A stretch of DNA of 64,000 nt from Benzoatithermus sp963720725 (GTDB lineage: Bacteria > Pseudomonadota > Alphaproteobacteria > Geminicoccales > Geminicoccaceae): NCBI GenBank assembly GCA_963720725.1, contig CAVRGN010000008.1, positions 124,001 to 188,000 of the forward strand. The letters are read 5' to 3'. Below are positions 46,134 through 54,504 of this stretch, in pieces. The position numbers and the translations under genes are program-made. Under the pieces are notes generated by a model. It was not told the DNA's origin, ran no database searches, and saw only the letters and a program-made list of their open reading frames with translations. The first letter of the stretch is position 1; the number at the start of each line of letters is the position of its first letter.

Positions 46134-49100
46134 GCGGGAGCGCCGGAGAGCCGCAAGCTCCTGGAGCCGCCGCCTCCTCGCCAGCACCCCGCCGCCGGGG
46201 ACGGGGCTGGCTCATCGGCGGCGGCTTGGCGCTGGCGCTGCTTCTCGTCCTGACGGTGCTGGTGCCCCGGTTCGCCGCCGGCTGGCTCGCGGCGCAGCAG
46301 CTGGAGCGGATGGGGATCGCCAATCGCGGCGTCACTTCCCTCGACATCGACCTCCTGCACAGCCGGATCAATCTCGGCGCGGTCGAGTTCTGGGCGGCCG
46401 ACGCCGTGCCGGGCCAAGTCGCCGACGTGTCGCTGACCTATGGCTTGAGCAATCTGTTCGCGGGTCGCGCCCTGATCGATCAGCTTCGCATCAGCGGCAT
46501 CGATCTCCGGGTGACCCGTGACGAGGATGGCAGCATCACCGTCAACGGCATCGAGCTCGCCGACCTGCTCGGCCCGCCCGAGGAGCCGGACACTCGAGAC
46601 CAGGCGACGGAGGACGATCGGAGTGCGGCATTCGGCATCGGGCTCGACGGCTTCCTGCTGGAAGACAGCCGCGTGCTGCTCGAGACCGCGACGGGCGGCA
46701 CGCTGCTGGTCGAGGTCGACCGCATGGTGGTCGAGGACATGCGCTCCTGGGATCCCGATCATCCGGCGGTGATCGGCCTCACCGCACGGGTGAACGACAT
46801 CGGTCTCAAAGCGGAGGCGCAGGCCAACCTGTTCAGCGACACGATCATGGTGGACGGCCATGTCCGGCTGGACTCGGTCGATCTCGACAAGGTCACGCGC
46901 TACACCGGCCCGCTGGGTTTCGAGCGCCGCGACGGCGAGGTCGGCGCCGACCTCGCCCTCAGCGTCCAGATCGAGCCCAATGGCCGCATGGTGATGGCCG
47001 CCTACGGCGACGTCACCCACGACGGTGCCGAGCTGGTCCGCCCCGAGCTGTCCTATCGGGTGGCTCATCAAAAAGTCGATCTCGACGGCGTGCTGATCGC
47101 GGAGCCGGTGGCCGCGGCGGCCGGCGGAGACGCCGCCATCGTCCTGAGGGCCGCGGGCGACGCCAGGATGGAGGCGAGCCAGGTCCAGGTGAACGCGCCC
47201 GGGGCACCCGAGCTGACCTTCGACCAGGCGAACATCGATCTCGCCCATCTCGTGGCCATGCGCGATCCTCAAGGCCGCATCACGCTCCAGGTCGAGCCTT
47301 CGCTCGAGGTCAAAGCACCCGCGGCCTCGGGACCGGTCGGGGTCAAGACCGACCGGGTCGCACTCGCCATGCCGACGCTCGCCGTCACCGTGGACGGCGA
47401 GGCGATCGCGGTCCGCGCGGCCGGTTCGGGCGACGTCGACAAGCTCAGCCTGGCGCTGGCGGACCCCGCGGGCGGACCGGGTTCCGTGGCCAGCGCCGGC
47501 TCGCTGCGGGCGACGTTCGACGACCTTGCCCTCTCGCTGGCGCCTGGCCGGTCCGGGATCACCGGTCGGGTGGGGCTGGACGTGGACGCTTTGGCCGCCA
47601 AGCTCGGTGGCGCCGCGGGTGGTCCGGCGACGAGCGTCGAGCTCTCGAGTGCCCGGGCCGAGATCGCGGACCTCGACGCCGGGTTGGCCGGCAGCGGCCG
47701 GACGGAGGTGTCGGGGCGGGCGACGTTCGGCTTCAAGAAGCTCACCGCCGAAGCTTCGGTCGCCGAGGGCACGGCCGCGATCAGCGCCGGGGCGCTCGAT
47801 GTCGCACTTTCCGCGCTCGACCTGGTGGTCGCCGAGGGCCGCTCGCAGCTCGGGGTCACCGGGACGAGCGAGCTGTCGGGCGTGCAGGTGCAACTTGCCG
47901 ACGGATCGAACCTGGAATTGGGACGGCTGGGGGGAAAGCTCGACGCCCTCGGCGTGACGCTCGATCCTTCCGGGCGCATCGCGGCGTCCGGAGGAGTGGC
48001 CCTCACCCTTGCCGAAGCCGCCGCCGGCTTGCCCTTCGGGGATGGAACCGCCCAGGGAACGCTCGATGAGCTCGGGCTCACCCTGACCGGTCTCGACCTC
48101 GCCATGTCCCAGGACGGTGGCGCCACGCTGACGACCGCCGGATCGACTGAACTCAAGACGCTCCAGGCCACGGCACCGGCCGCGGCAGGCCGGCCGCCGG
48201 CCACGATCTCACTGGCCGGTCTCGGCGTCACGCTGGACCGGCTGGCGGCCGATATGGGAGGCGCCTCGCCCACCTGGAACGCCGCGCTGTCCGTCGCGGC
48301 AGAGTCGTTGGATGCCGCGATTACGGGAGACGGGGCCGGCTCGGTCCGCCTCGGCTCCCTGGCCCTGGAGGGACTGCAGGTCGACCAGGCCCCGGCGGTT
48401 GATGCCCGCAGCGTCACGCTGGCCGGTCTCGAGGTCGAGCTCTCCGACCGTACCGTCAAGGCGCTGGCCGCCGGCTCCAAGTCGGCGCCGGCCACGCCCG
48501 AGGCTCCGGCCGATGGCGGCGGGGCCGCGGTGCGCCTGGACCAAGTCAGCATCGAGCGACCGGCGGTGATCCGCTACACCGACACGGCGGTCGAGCCGGC
48601 ATTCGAGGTGGAGGCGGAGCTGGGCGCGGAGGTGGCTCACCTGGACACCACCGACCCGAGCCAACGGACCGACCTCCGCGTCGCCGGGGCGATCAACCAG
48701 AAGGCCGAGCTGACGCTGTCCGGGTGGGCGACCTCGGCCACGCCGCCCGACTTCGATCTCGATCTCGACCTGCGCCGGCTGCAGCTGCCGCCACTCTCGC
48801 CCTACGCCGCCAACGCCGTCGGCATGGACATCGAGAGCGGCGTGTTCGGCACGGCGACCAAGGCCGCGGCCTCGGACGGCGCTCTCAAGGGCAAGATCGA
48901 CCTCGAGGTGGACGACCTCATCCTGGTCCCGGTCAGCGAGGCCGCGGCCGAGAAGGCCTCGGCCGCGGTGGGCGTGCCGGTGAGTGCGGTGGTCGGCCTG
49001 CTCGAGGATTCGGAAGGGAAGATCAAGCTGGGACTGCCGATCGGGGGCACGGTCGACGCACCCGAGATCGATCCTTCCGAGGCCATCAGCAAGGTCATCG

Positions 49101-49585
49101 CCGGCACGCTGACCAGCGTGTTCCCGCCGACCGCGATCGCCGGGATGCTGATGTCGGAGGGCGGCAGCGTGGAGTTCCAGCCGATCACCTTCCAGGCGGG
49201 CTCGGCCGTACTCGACGACGAGGGCCGCAAGGTGGTCGACGGTTTCGTGGCGCTGCTGAACGCCAAGCCCCGGCTCGACGTCCTGCCATGCGGTCGCGCC
49301 ACGGCCGCGGACACCGCCGGGCCGGCTCCGCCACCGCCTGCGCCCGCCGTATCGGCCGCGAACCCGGCGTCCTCTCCCGCAGCACCTGCTGCGCCCGCCA
49401 CGCCTGCCGCGGTGGCCGACACCTCGCCCGAGGCCATGCTGGAACTCGCCAAGGCACGCGCCGCCGCGGTCGAGACCTATCTCGTCGAGGAACGGAAGAT
49501 CGCGCCCGAGCGGGTGCGCGAGTGCCGGCCCCGGTTCGACCCGGACGGCTCAGGCCCCCCGCGGGTGGACCTGACCCTCACTTGA
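46130..49585 (+). CDS. DUF748 (AsmA-like) envelope protein
   Basis: 1151 residues starting ATG 46130 inside the stop of the lipoprotein gene. One N-terminal membrane helix (GWLIGGGLALALLLVLTVLV, about 26-45), then a long periplasmic beta-rich body with repeating segments of AsmA/DUF748 type (GLDGFLLEDSRVLLE, LDLDLRRLQLPPLSPYAAN) and the family-typical C-terminal block PIGGTVDAPEIDPSEAISKV followed by an OmpA-like end (FQAGSAVLDDEGRKVVDGF). The middle (about 400-800) is a tandem of Ala/Leu/Ser-rich beta units. AsmA-like proteins bridge the envelope and are thought to move lipid; here it is coupled to a ligand-binding lipoprotein. Confidence 0.82.
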   Translation: MSGSAGEPQAPGAAASSPAPRRRGRGWLIGGGLALALLLVLTVLVPRFAAGWLAAQQLERMGIANRGVTSLDIDLLHSRINLGAVEFWAADAVPGQVADVSLTYGLSNLFAGRALIDQLRISGIDLRVTRDEDGSITVNGIELADLLGPPEEPDTRDQATEDDRSAAFGIGLDGFLLEDSRVLLETATGGTLLVEVDRMVVEDMRSWDPDHPAVIGLTARVNDIGLKAEAQANLFSDTIMVDGHVRLDSVDLDKVTRYTGPLGFERRDGEVGADLALSVQIEPNGRMVMAAYGDVTHDGAELVRPELSYRVAHQKVDLDGVLIAEPVAAAAGGDAAIVLRAAGDARMEASQVQVNAPGAPELTFDQANIDLAHLVAMRDPQGRITLQVEPSLEVKAPAASGPVGVKTDRVALAMPTLAVTVDGEAIAVRAAGSGDVDKLSLALADPAGGPGSVASAGSLRATFDDLALSLAPGRSGITGRVGLDVDALAAKLGGAAGGPATSVELSSARAEIADLDAGLAGSGRTEVSGRATFGFKKLTAEASVAEGTAAISAGALDVALSALDLVVAEGRSQLGVTGTSELSGVQVQLADGSNLELGRLGGKLDALGVTLDPSGRIAASGGVALTLAEAAAGLPFGDGTAQGTLDELGLTLTGLDLAMSQDGGATLTTAGSTELKTLQATAPAAAGRPPATISLAGLGVTLDRLAADMGGASPTWNAALSVAAESLDAAITGDGAGSVRLGSLALEGLQVDQAPAVDARSVTLAGLEVELSDRTVKALAAGSKSAPATPEAPADGGGAAVRLDQVSIERPAVIRYTDTAVEPAFEVEAELGAEVAHLDTTDPSQRTDLRVAGAINQKAELTLSGWATSATPPDFDLDLDLRRLQLPPLSPYAANAVGMDIESGVFGTATKAAASDGALKGKIDLEVDDLILVPVSEAAAEKASAAVGVPVSAVVGLLEDSEGKIKLGLPIGGTVDAPEIDPSEAISKVIAGTLTSVFPPTAIAGMLMSEGGSVEFQPITFQAGSAVLDDEGRKVVDGFVALLNAKPRLDVLPCGRATAADTAGPAPPPPAPAVSAANPASSPAAPAAPATPAAVADTSPEAMLELAKARAAAVETYLVEERKIAPERVRECRPRFDPDGSGPPRVDLTLT

Positions 49586-49644
49586 GGCCTCGGGGCTCCC
49601 AGCTCCCGTTCACTCAGGACGATAAGCCGGCTTGCTCGGAGCCC

Positions 49645-49911
49645 ATGGTCGGCATTAGCTTCGCGCCCATGGAACATAATGGCAACATCGGGCCTCGCTA
49701 CGCGATCCGGCTGCGGGATCTTCGCGCGTGGCACCGGATCGTGGCGCGCTGCTTCGCCTGCAGCCATGCGGCCGAGTTCAAGAGCGACTTCCTGGCCTGG
49801 GAGCGGCCGCCGCACAGCTTCCTGACGGAGTTGGAGCCGAAGCTGCGCTGCACCCGCTGCGGCAACCGCAAGGGCAACACGCTGACGGTACGCGCGATGG
49901 AGCGGAACTGA
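49645..49911 (+). CDS. Small zinc-ribbon protein
   Basis: 88 residues with two CXXC knuckles: ARCFACSH and LRCTRCGN, separated by about 35 residues, sufficient for one zinc ion. The end KLRCTRCGNRKGNTLTVRAM is a pattern seen in many small alphaproteobacterial proteins. No known function; a nucleic-acid or regulatory role is possible. The ATG at 49645 is taken as start; 49669 (MEHNGNIGPRY) is an alternative. Confidence 0.65.
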   Translation: MVGISFAPMEHNGNIGPRYAIRLRDLRAWHRIVARCFACSHAAEFKSDFLAWERPPHSFLTELEPKLRCTRCGNRKGNTLTVRAMERN

Positions 49912-49925
49912 TCCGGCCGGGAGGA

Positions 49926-49945
49926 GCGGGCCCGGGCGAGCCCGC
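49926..49945. terminator. GC hairpin between convergent genes
   Basis: GCGGGC (49926-49931) and GCCCGC (49940-49945) pair around an 8-base loop, between the stop of the zinc-ribbon gene and the stop of the SYLF gene. No T-run follows; a weak bidirectional terminator at best. Confidence 0.3.
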
Positions 49946-49957
49946 CCCGGCCCGTCG

Positions 49958-50518
49958 TCAGCGGCTGCTGCGCTCGCTGATCTTCTGGCCGGCGATGTTG
50001 ACGCCGCCGAACAGGCCCTGCTGGCCGTAGACGAACACCACGACCGGCTTCTGCAGGGTCGAGGTGCTGATCGCACCGGAAGCACCCACGTCCGCGACCG
50101 CGAAGTCGACCCCGGCGCCCAGCTCCAGGCCGCGGGTGCGGCGGAAGGTGGCCAGGGCCTCGGGCGTGGTGAAGAAATAGGCCTGCGAGAAGTTCTGCGC
50201 CCCGGCCTGCAGGCCCCACGAGCCGCCGGTGATGTTGTAGAAGCCGGCGGGCTTGCCGCCCTCGAACAGCACGCCGTTGCCGAACTGCCCGCCGAAGATG
50301 AAGGCACCCTGGGTCACGCTCGGGAAGATCAGGTAGCCGGCCGAATCGGCGGCCAGAGCGCGCGCGGCCGGCACCTGGCGGAACAGGTCCTCGCGCGCCG
50401 CCTCGGCCCGGGCGACCAGGTTGTCGCGCTCGGGCTCGGTCGTGGCGCAGGCGGCCAGCAGGCCGAAGGCGAGGCCGGCGAGCATGGTCCGGCGGGCGGC
50501 GGTGACGGGCGACGGCAT
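49958..50518 (-). CDS. SYLF/Ysc84-domain lipoprotein
   Basis: A 186-residue precursor with lipobox LLAAC (C24). The mature protein is a SYLF domain: AARALAADSAGYLIFPSVTQ, FGNGVLFEGGKPAGFYNITG, GWSWGLQAG-type segment GGSWGLQAGAQ, and LGAGVDFAVADVG. SYLF proteins bind phosphoinositides in eukaryotes; bacterial ones are outer-envelope lipoproteins of unknown role (YSC84-related). ATG 50518; the frame is intact. Stands alone on its strand. Confidence 0.88.
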   Translation of the reverse strand: MPSPVTAARRTMLAGLAFGLLAACATTEPERDNLVARAEAAREDLFRQVPAARALAADSAGYLIFPSVTQGAFIFGGQFGNGVLFEGGKPAGFYNITGGSWGLQAGAQNFSQAYFFTTPEALATFRRTRGLELGAGVDFAVADVGASGAISTSTLQKPVVVFVYGQQGLFGGVNIAGQKISERSSR

Positions 50519-50616
50519 GGGTGGTTCCCCGCAATGCTTGTTGGGTCGGGCAAGGTCGCGGGCAGATAGTCCGGCGCGGCGCGCGCGGTCAACTGGCGCG
50601 TCTGTGGACCGCTAGG

Positions 50617-51015
50617 TCAGTGGGGCGTCTCGTCGGTGGCCGTCACGCCGGCCTCGCGGCGCCGGATGGTGGCGAAGGCCGGTCCGGCGGCGAACAGGAT
50701 GCCGGCGATCACGGGCGCCGCCCATTGCCAGAACTGCGGGTCGGAGAGATCGACCCAGCCCTGGAGCTGGCAACCGATCAGGATCGCCGCCAGCGCCAGG
50801 GCCGCGATCGCGGTGGCACCCATGAACTCCCGGGCCAGGCTCAGCATGTAGAGGAGGACCAGGGCGACCACGGCCAGCACGATCAGCACGACGCCCGGCT
50901 GCCCGCGCCAGGCGGCCAGCATCCACATGCTCACCGACGCCACCGGGTTGAACAGCAGCAGCATCACCGCGACGCGCCAGAGAACGCTGATCAGGAGACT
51001 GTGGTCGCGCTGCAT
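50617..51015 (-). CDS. Small four-helix membrane protein
   Basis: 132 residues with four hydrophobic helices: LWRVAVMLLLFNPVASVSMW, VVLIVLAVVALVLLYMLSLA, ATAIAALALAAILIGCQLQG, and QWAAPVIAGILFAAGPAFAT, ending in a basic RRRE segment. It resembles small DUF6524-type inner-membrane proteins common in alphaproteobacteria, though the name is tentative. ATG 51015 is chosen; a GTG two codons upstream is possible. Divergent from the IMPase-family gene. Confidence 0.65.
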   Translation of the reverse strand: MQRDHSLLISVLWRVAVMLLLFNPVASVSMWMLAAWRGQPGVVLIVLAVVALVLLYMLSLAREFMGATAIAALALAAILIGCQLQGWVDLSDPQFWQWAAPVIAGILFAAGPAFATIRRREAGVTATDETPH

Positions 51016-51169
51016 GCTCACCCCGCTCGGCCGTGGCGCGCAGTTGCCGCAGCCGCACCCGCCGCGTCAAGGCCGAGGCGCGGCGGGAACCCGGCCCACG
51101 CGCGATCGTTCCGGCCGACATGCATGCGCTTCCGGTCCACGATCCCGACGCCCGGTGGCGTGACGCGCC

Positions 51170-52012
51170 ATGACTGTCGTGGACGCGCCGCTGCCGCAAC
51201 CCTCGCTGGCCGAGATCGAGGCCGCGGCGGTGGAGTTCGCGCAAGCCGCCGGGGCCGAAATCATGGCAGCCCTCGGGCGTAACCTGGAGATCCGCTACAA
51301 GGGCCGCTCGGATTCGCTCGCGGACCCGGTCTCGGAGGTGGACCGGGAGGTCGAGCGGTTGATCCGGCTGCGGCTGGCGGCCGTGTTCCCCGAGCACGAC
51401 ATCGTCGGCGAGGAGGTCGAGGAGCGGACCGGCCGCGTCCACGACGTGGTCTGGGTGATCGACCCGGTCGACGGGACCGCCAACTTCGTCAACGGGTTTC
51501 CGCTGTTCGCGGCCTCGATCGGCGTGCTCCACCGGGGCCGGCCGGTGGCGGGTGCGATCTGGTGCTCGACCGGCCATCTGCTGCGGCCCGCGGTCTATCA
51601 TGCGGGCGCCGGCCAGGGCCTGCGGTGCGACGGCGAGCCGGTGACGCCGCGCCGCAACAGCGCCGTCCGGCGCCGCCTTGCCGGCGAGCCGGTGCCGTCG
51701 GGCTGGGAGCACTGGGACGTGCGCCAGACCGGATCGGCCGCGATCGAGTGCGCGTTCGTGGCGCAGGGCCTGCTCGAGGTCGCCCGCTTCGGCCAGCCCA
51801 ACGTCTGGGACGTCGGGGCCGGCCTCGCCCTGGTCCGGGCCGCCGGCCTGGACGCCTTCACCCGCGGCGAAGCGGGCTGGGCGCCGCTGGAGCGAATCGA
51901 GGCACCCGCGGCGGACGAGGAGGCCGGATCGCCGGACCTGCGCCGATGGCGCCAGCCGCTCGTCGTCGGCGAACGGTTGGCGGCCGAGCGGATGTGCCGT
52001 CAGGCCGGCTGA
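51170..52012 (+). CDS. Inositol monophosphatase-family phosphatase
   Basis: A 280-residue enzyme of the IMPase/FBPase-like superfamily. Metal motifs: GEEVEE (first acidic pair), WVIDPVDGTANFVNG (the DPxDGTxNF signature) and NVWDVGAG (usually WDxAAG). It hydrolyses sugar or inositol phosphates, or PAP as in CysQ; substrate not determinable by eye. The C-terminus (RWRQPLVVGERLAAERM) is family-like. ATG 51170 after CGCC; convergent with rarD. Confidence 0.88.
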   Translation: MTVVDAPLPQPSLAEIEAAAVEFAQAAGAEIMAALGRNLEIRYKGRSDSLADPVSEVDREVERLIRLRLAAVFPEHDIVGEEVEERTGRVHDVVWVIDPVDGTANFVNGFPLFAASIGVLHRGRPVAGAIWCSTGHLLRPAVYHAGAGQGLRCDGEPVTPRRNSAVRRRLAGEPVPSGWEHWDVRQTGSAAIECAFVAQGLLEVARFGQPNVWDVGAGLALVRAAGLDAFTRGEAGWAPLERIEAPAADEEAGSPDLRRWRQPLVVGERLAAERMCRQAG

Positions 52013-52076
52013 CCGTTACCCGCTCGATCGGCGCCCGCCCAGGCTTGGCCGTGCGTCAAGGTCCCCCTGCGGGTGG

Positions 52077-52964
52077 TCAGGCCGACGAGGTGGCGCGGGC
52101 GCGCAGGATGCCATCCACCGTGTAGATCACCAGCGCCGTCCAGATCAGGACGAACGCTGCCAGCCGCCAGGGATTCAGCGGCTCGCCGAACCACACCACG
52201 CCTTCCACGAACAGCATGGTGGGGGCGATGTATTGCAGGATGCCGACGGTCGAGAGCCGCAGCCGCTTGGCGCCCATGCCGAACAGCAGCAGCGGCCCCA
52301 CGGTGACGATGCCCGACAGCGCGAGCAGGACCAGGGTCCAGGGATCGCCCTCGACCGTCCGCGACGTTCCGGCGAACCCGAGCCAGAAGCCGACGGCCAA
52401 GCCCGCCGGCACCAAGAGCGCGCATTCCAGGAACAGGGCGCTCAGCGGATCCACGGGCAGGCGCTTGCGGGCAAGGCCGTAGAGCCCGAACGAGATGGCG
52501 AGGAACAGCGCCAGCCGCGGTACGACGCCCAGGGCGACGATCAGCATGCACACCGCTGCCGCCGCCAGCCCGACGGCCACGATCTGGGCCGCGGTCAGGC
52601 GCTCCTTCAGCACGGCCACGCCCAGGGCCACGTTGACCAGCGGGCAGAGGAAGTAGCCCAGGCTGGCGTCGAGCACCTGGTCGCCGGTGACGGCCAGGAC
52701 GTAGGCGAACCAATTGCTGGCGATCAGCAGCGTAGTGGCGGTGAGCCCCCAGCGCAGCCGAGGGTCGCCCAGGGCGGCGAACACGGCCGGCCATGCGGCC
52801 CGCAGCTGGATCAGAGGCATAAGGGTCAGGGTCGACCAGAAGATGCGGTGGGCCACGATCTCGATCGGCGGCACGTGGCCCAGTGCCTTGAAGTAGAACG
52901 GATAGATGCCCCAGAGCACGAAGGCGCCGGCACCCATGGCCAGCCCGGCGCGGGATTCGCTCAT
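52077..52964 (-). CDS. rarD: EamA-family transporter RarD
   Basis: A 295-residue, ten-helix membrane protein. It begins RAGLAMGAGAFVLWGIYPFY, carries the RarD-typical VAHRIFWS and YFLCPLVNVALGVAVLKERL, and LSTVGILQYIAPTMLFVEGV near the end. RarD proteins are drug/metabolite-type permeases (chloramphenicol sensitivity in some hosts). Its ATG overlaps the mobA stop by 4 bases (ATGA), placing it third in the fdhD-mobA-rarD unit. Confidence 0.92.
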   Translation of the reverse strand: MSESRAGLAMGAGAFVLWGIYPFYFKALGHVPPIEIVAHRIFWSTLTLMPLIQLRAAWPAVFAALGDPRLRWGLTATTLLIASNWFAYVLAVTGDQVLDASLGYFLCPLVNVALGVAVLKERLTAAQIVAVGLAAAAVCMLIVALGVVPRLALFLAISFGLYGLARKRLPVDPLSALFLECALLVPAGLAVGFWLGFAGTSRTVEGDPWTLVLLALSGIVTVGPLLLFGMGAKRLRLSTVGILQYIAPTMLFVEGVVWFGEPLNPWRLAAFVLIWTALVIYTVDGILRARATSSA

Positions 52965-53578
52965 GGTGCGGCCGCGAGCAGGCGCTCTGCCTCGGCCAGG
53001 TCGTCGGGCCTGTTGGCGTTGAAGAAGGGATCGACGGCACCCATCGGGAAGTCGACCGTGACCAGGCGATAGCGGGCGGTCCATGCGTCGATCTTCCGCA
53101 GGCCTTCCTCGACGAGGGCCGAGCGCAGCGCGCCCGCCAGCGTCACGGACCACAGGCCGAAGACCGGATGGGCCTGCCCGCCGCTCGCGGCACAGGCGAG
53201 CAGGGCACCCTCGGCCAGGGCCGCGGCCTGGAGCCGGGCAACGAGGTCGTGTGGGAAAAACGGCGTGTCGGTGGCGATGCTCACCAGCCAGGGGCAGTCG
53301 GGGCGGTGGCTGGCGGTCCATTCCAGGCCGGCCAGGATGCCGGCCAGCGGCCCGGCGAAGCCCGGCACCGTGTCCGCGGCCACCGGCAGCCCGAACGAAG
53401 CGAACCGGGCCGGATCGCCGTTCGCGTTGAGCAACAGCGCGTCCACCTGGGCTCGGGCGCGGTCGATCACGTGCGCCAGCATCGGCCGCCCGCCCAGGGA
53501 CCGCAGGCACTTGTCGCCGCCGCCCATGCGGCGGGCCTGGCCACCCGCCAGGAGGAGGCCGGTCGGGCGTGCGCTCAG
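52961..53578 (-). CDS. mobA: Molybdenum cofactor guanylyltransferase, probable CTG start
   Basis: A 205-residue MobA that attaches GMP to Mo-molybdopterin to form the bis-MGD cofactor. The GTP loop GLLLAGGQARRMGGGDKCL must lie at the very N-terminus; the first ATG in frame (inside RRMGGG) would delete it, and no ATG, GTG or TTG precedes it nearby. The best start is CTG at 53578-53576, which overlaps the fdhD TGA as CTGA, the same geometry as the ATGA junctions in this operon. Later motifs: ADTVPGFAGPLAGILAGLEW, SIATDTPFFP, FFNANRPDDL. Works with fdhD on formate dehydrogenase-type enzymes. Confidence 0.88.
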   Translation of the reverse strand: MSARPTGLLLAGGQARRMGGGDKCLRSLGGRPMLAHVIDRARAQVDALLLNANGDPARFASFGLPVAADTVPGFAGPLAGILAGLEWTASHRPDCPWLVSIATDTPFFPHDLVARLQAAALAEGALLACAASGGQAHPVFGLWSVTLAGALRSALVEEGLRKIDAWTARYRLVTVDFPMGAVDPFFNANRPDDLAEAERLLAAAP

Positions 53579-54504
53579 TCGGGCTCTCCGCCGCCCTTGC
53601 GGGCGAAGCGGCGCTCCTCCTCCGGGACATGGTGCGGGTCGGCGTCGAAGACGATCCGCTCCGCACCCGACAGGGCCAGGAAGCGCCGGCCGCGGGCGCG
53701 GCCGATCAGGGTCAGGTTGGCCTTGCGGGCGAGCTCCACCCCCCAGGCGGTGAAGCCCGAGCGCGACACCAGCACCGGAATGCCCATCTGCACGGTCTTG
53801 ATCACCATCTCCGAGGTCAGCCGGCCGGTGGTGTAGAAGATCGCACCATCGGTCGCGAGGCCGTGGCGGTGCATGTAGCCCGCGATCTTGTCCACCGCGT
53901 TGTGGCGGCCGACGTCCTCGAGATAGACCAGCACCCGGTCCTCCTCGCACAAGGCGCAGCCATGGATGGCCCCGGCCTTGAGGTAGAGCGAGGGCAGGGT
54001 GTTGATCTGCCGCATCAGGCTGTAGAGCCAGGAGGTTCGGATCGTTGCGCTTTCCGGCAGCCTGACCTGGTCGAACTTCTCCATCAGGTCGCCGAACGCA
54101 GTGCCCTGGGCGCAGCCCGAGGTGCGCACCTTCTTCTGCAGCTTGGCCTCGAAGTCCGTCGCCCGCTCGGTCCTCACCACCACCAGCTCGAGCTCCTCGT
54201 CATGCTCGACAGCCGTGATCACGTCGTCCGTGCGCAGCATGTTCTGGTTGAGCAGGTAGCCCACCGCCAGATAGTCGGGATGGTCGCCGATCGTCATCAT
54301 GGTGACGATCTCCTGCCCGTTGAGGAACAGGGTCAGCGGACGCTCGTGGACGATCGCGGCCTCGACGCTCCGGCCTTCCTGGTCGATCCCGACCACGGGC
54401 TGGGTGAGGCGGGGGTCCTCGGGGTCGGGCAGGAGCAGGGACTGGCGCAAGGCCTGGACTCGCCCATTTCTTTGCGATGTGTCGTGGGCCTCAGTTAAGC
54501 TCAT
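53575..54504 (-). CDS. fdhD: Formate dehydrogenase sulfurtransferase FdhD
   Basis: A 309-residue sulfur carrier that passes sulfur from a cysteine desulfurase to the molybdenum cofactor, needed for formate dehydrogenase activity. Typical segments: NERPLTLFL-like HERPLTLFLNGQEIVTMMT, YLAVGYLLNQ, RTSGCAQGTAF, GAIHGCALCEED, VYLEDVGRHNAVDKI, TTGRLTSEMVIKTVQMGIP and SRSGFTAWGVELARK. The loop cysteines are present. ATG 54504 shares a CATG with the start of the divergent penicillin-binding protein. Its stop overlaps mobA. Confidence 0.95.
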   Translation of the reverse strand: MSLTEAHDTSQRNGRVQALRQSLLLPDPEDPRLTQPVVGIDQEGRSVEAAIVHERPLTLFLNGQEIVTMMTIGDHPDYLAVGYLLNQNMLRTDDVITAVEHDEELELVVVRTERATDFEAKLQKKVRTSGCAQGTAFGDLMEKFDQVRLPESATIRTSWLYSLMRQINTLPSLYLKAGAIHGCALCEEDRVLVYLEDVGRHNAVDKIAGYMHRHGLATDGAIFYTTGRLTSEMVIKTVQMGIPVLVSRSGFTAWGVELARKANLTLIGRARGRRFLALSGAERIVFDADPHHVPEEERRFARKGGGEPD

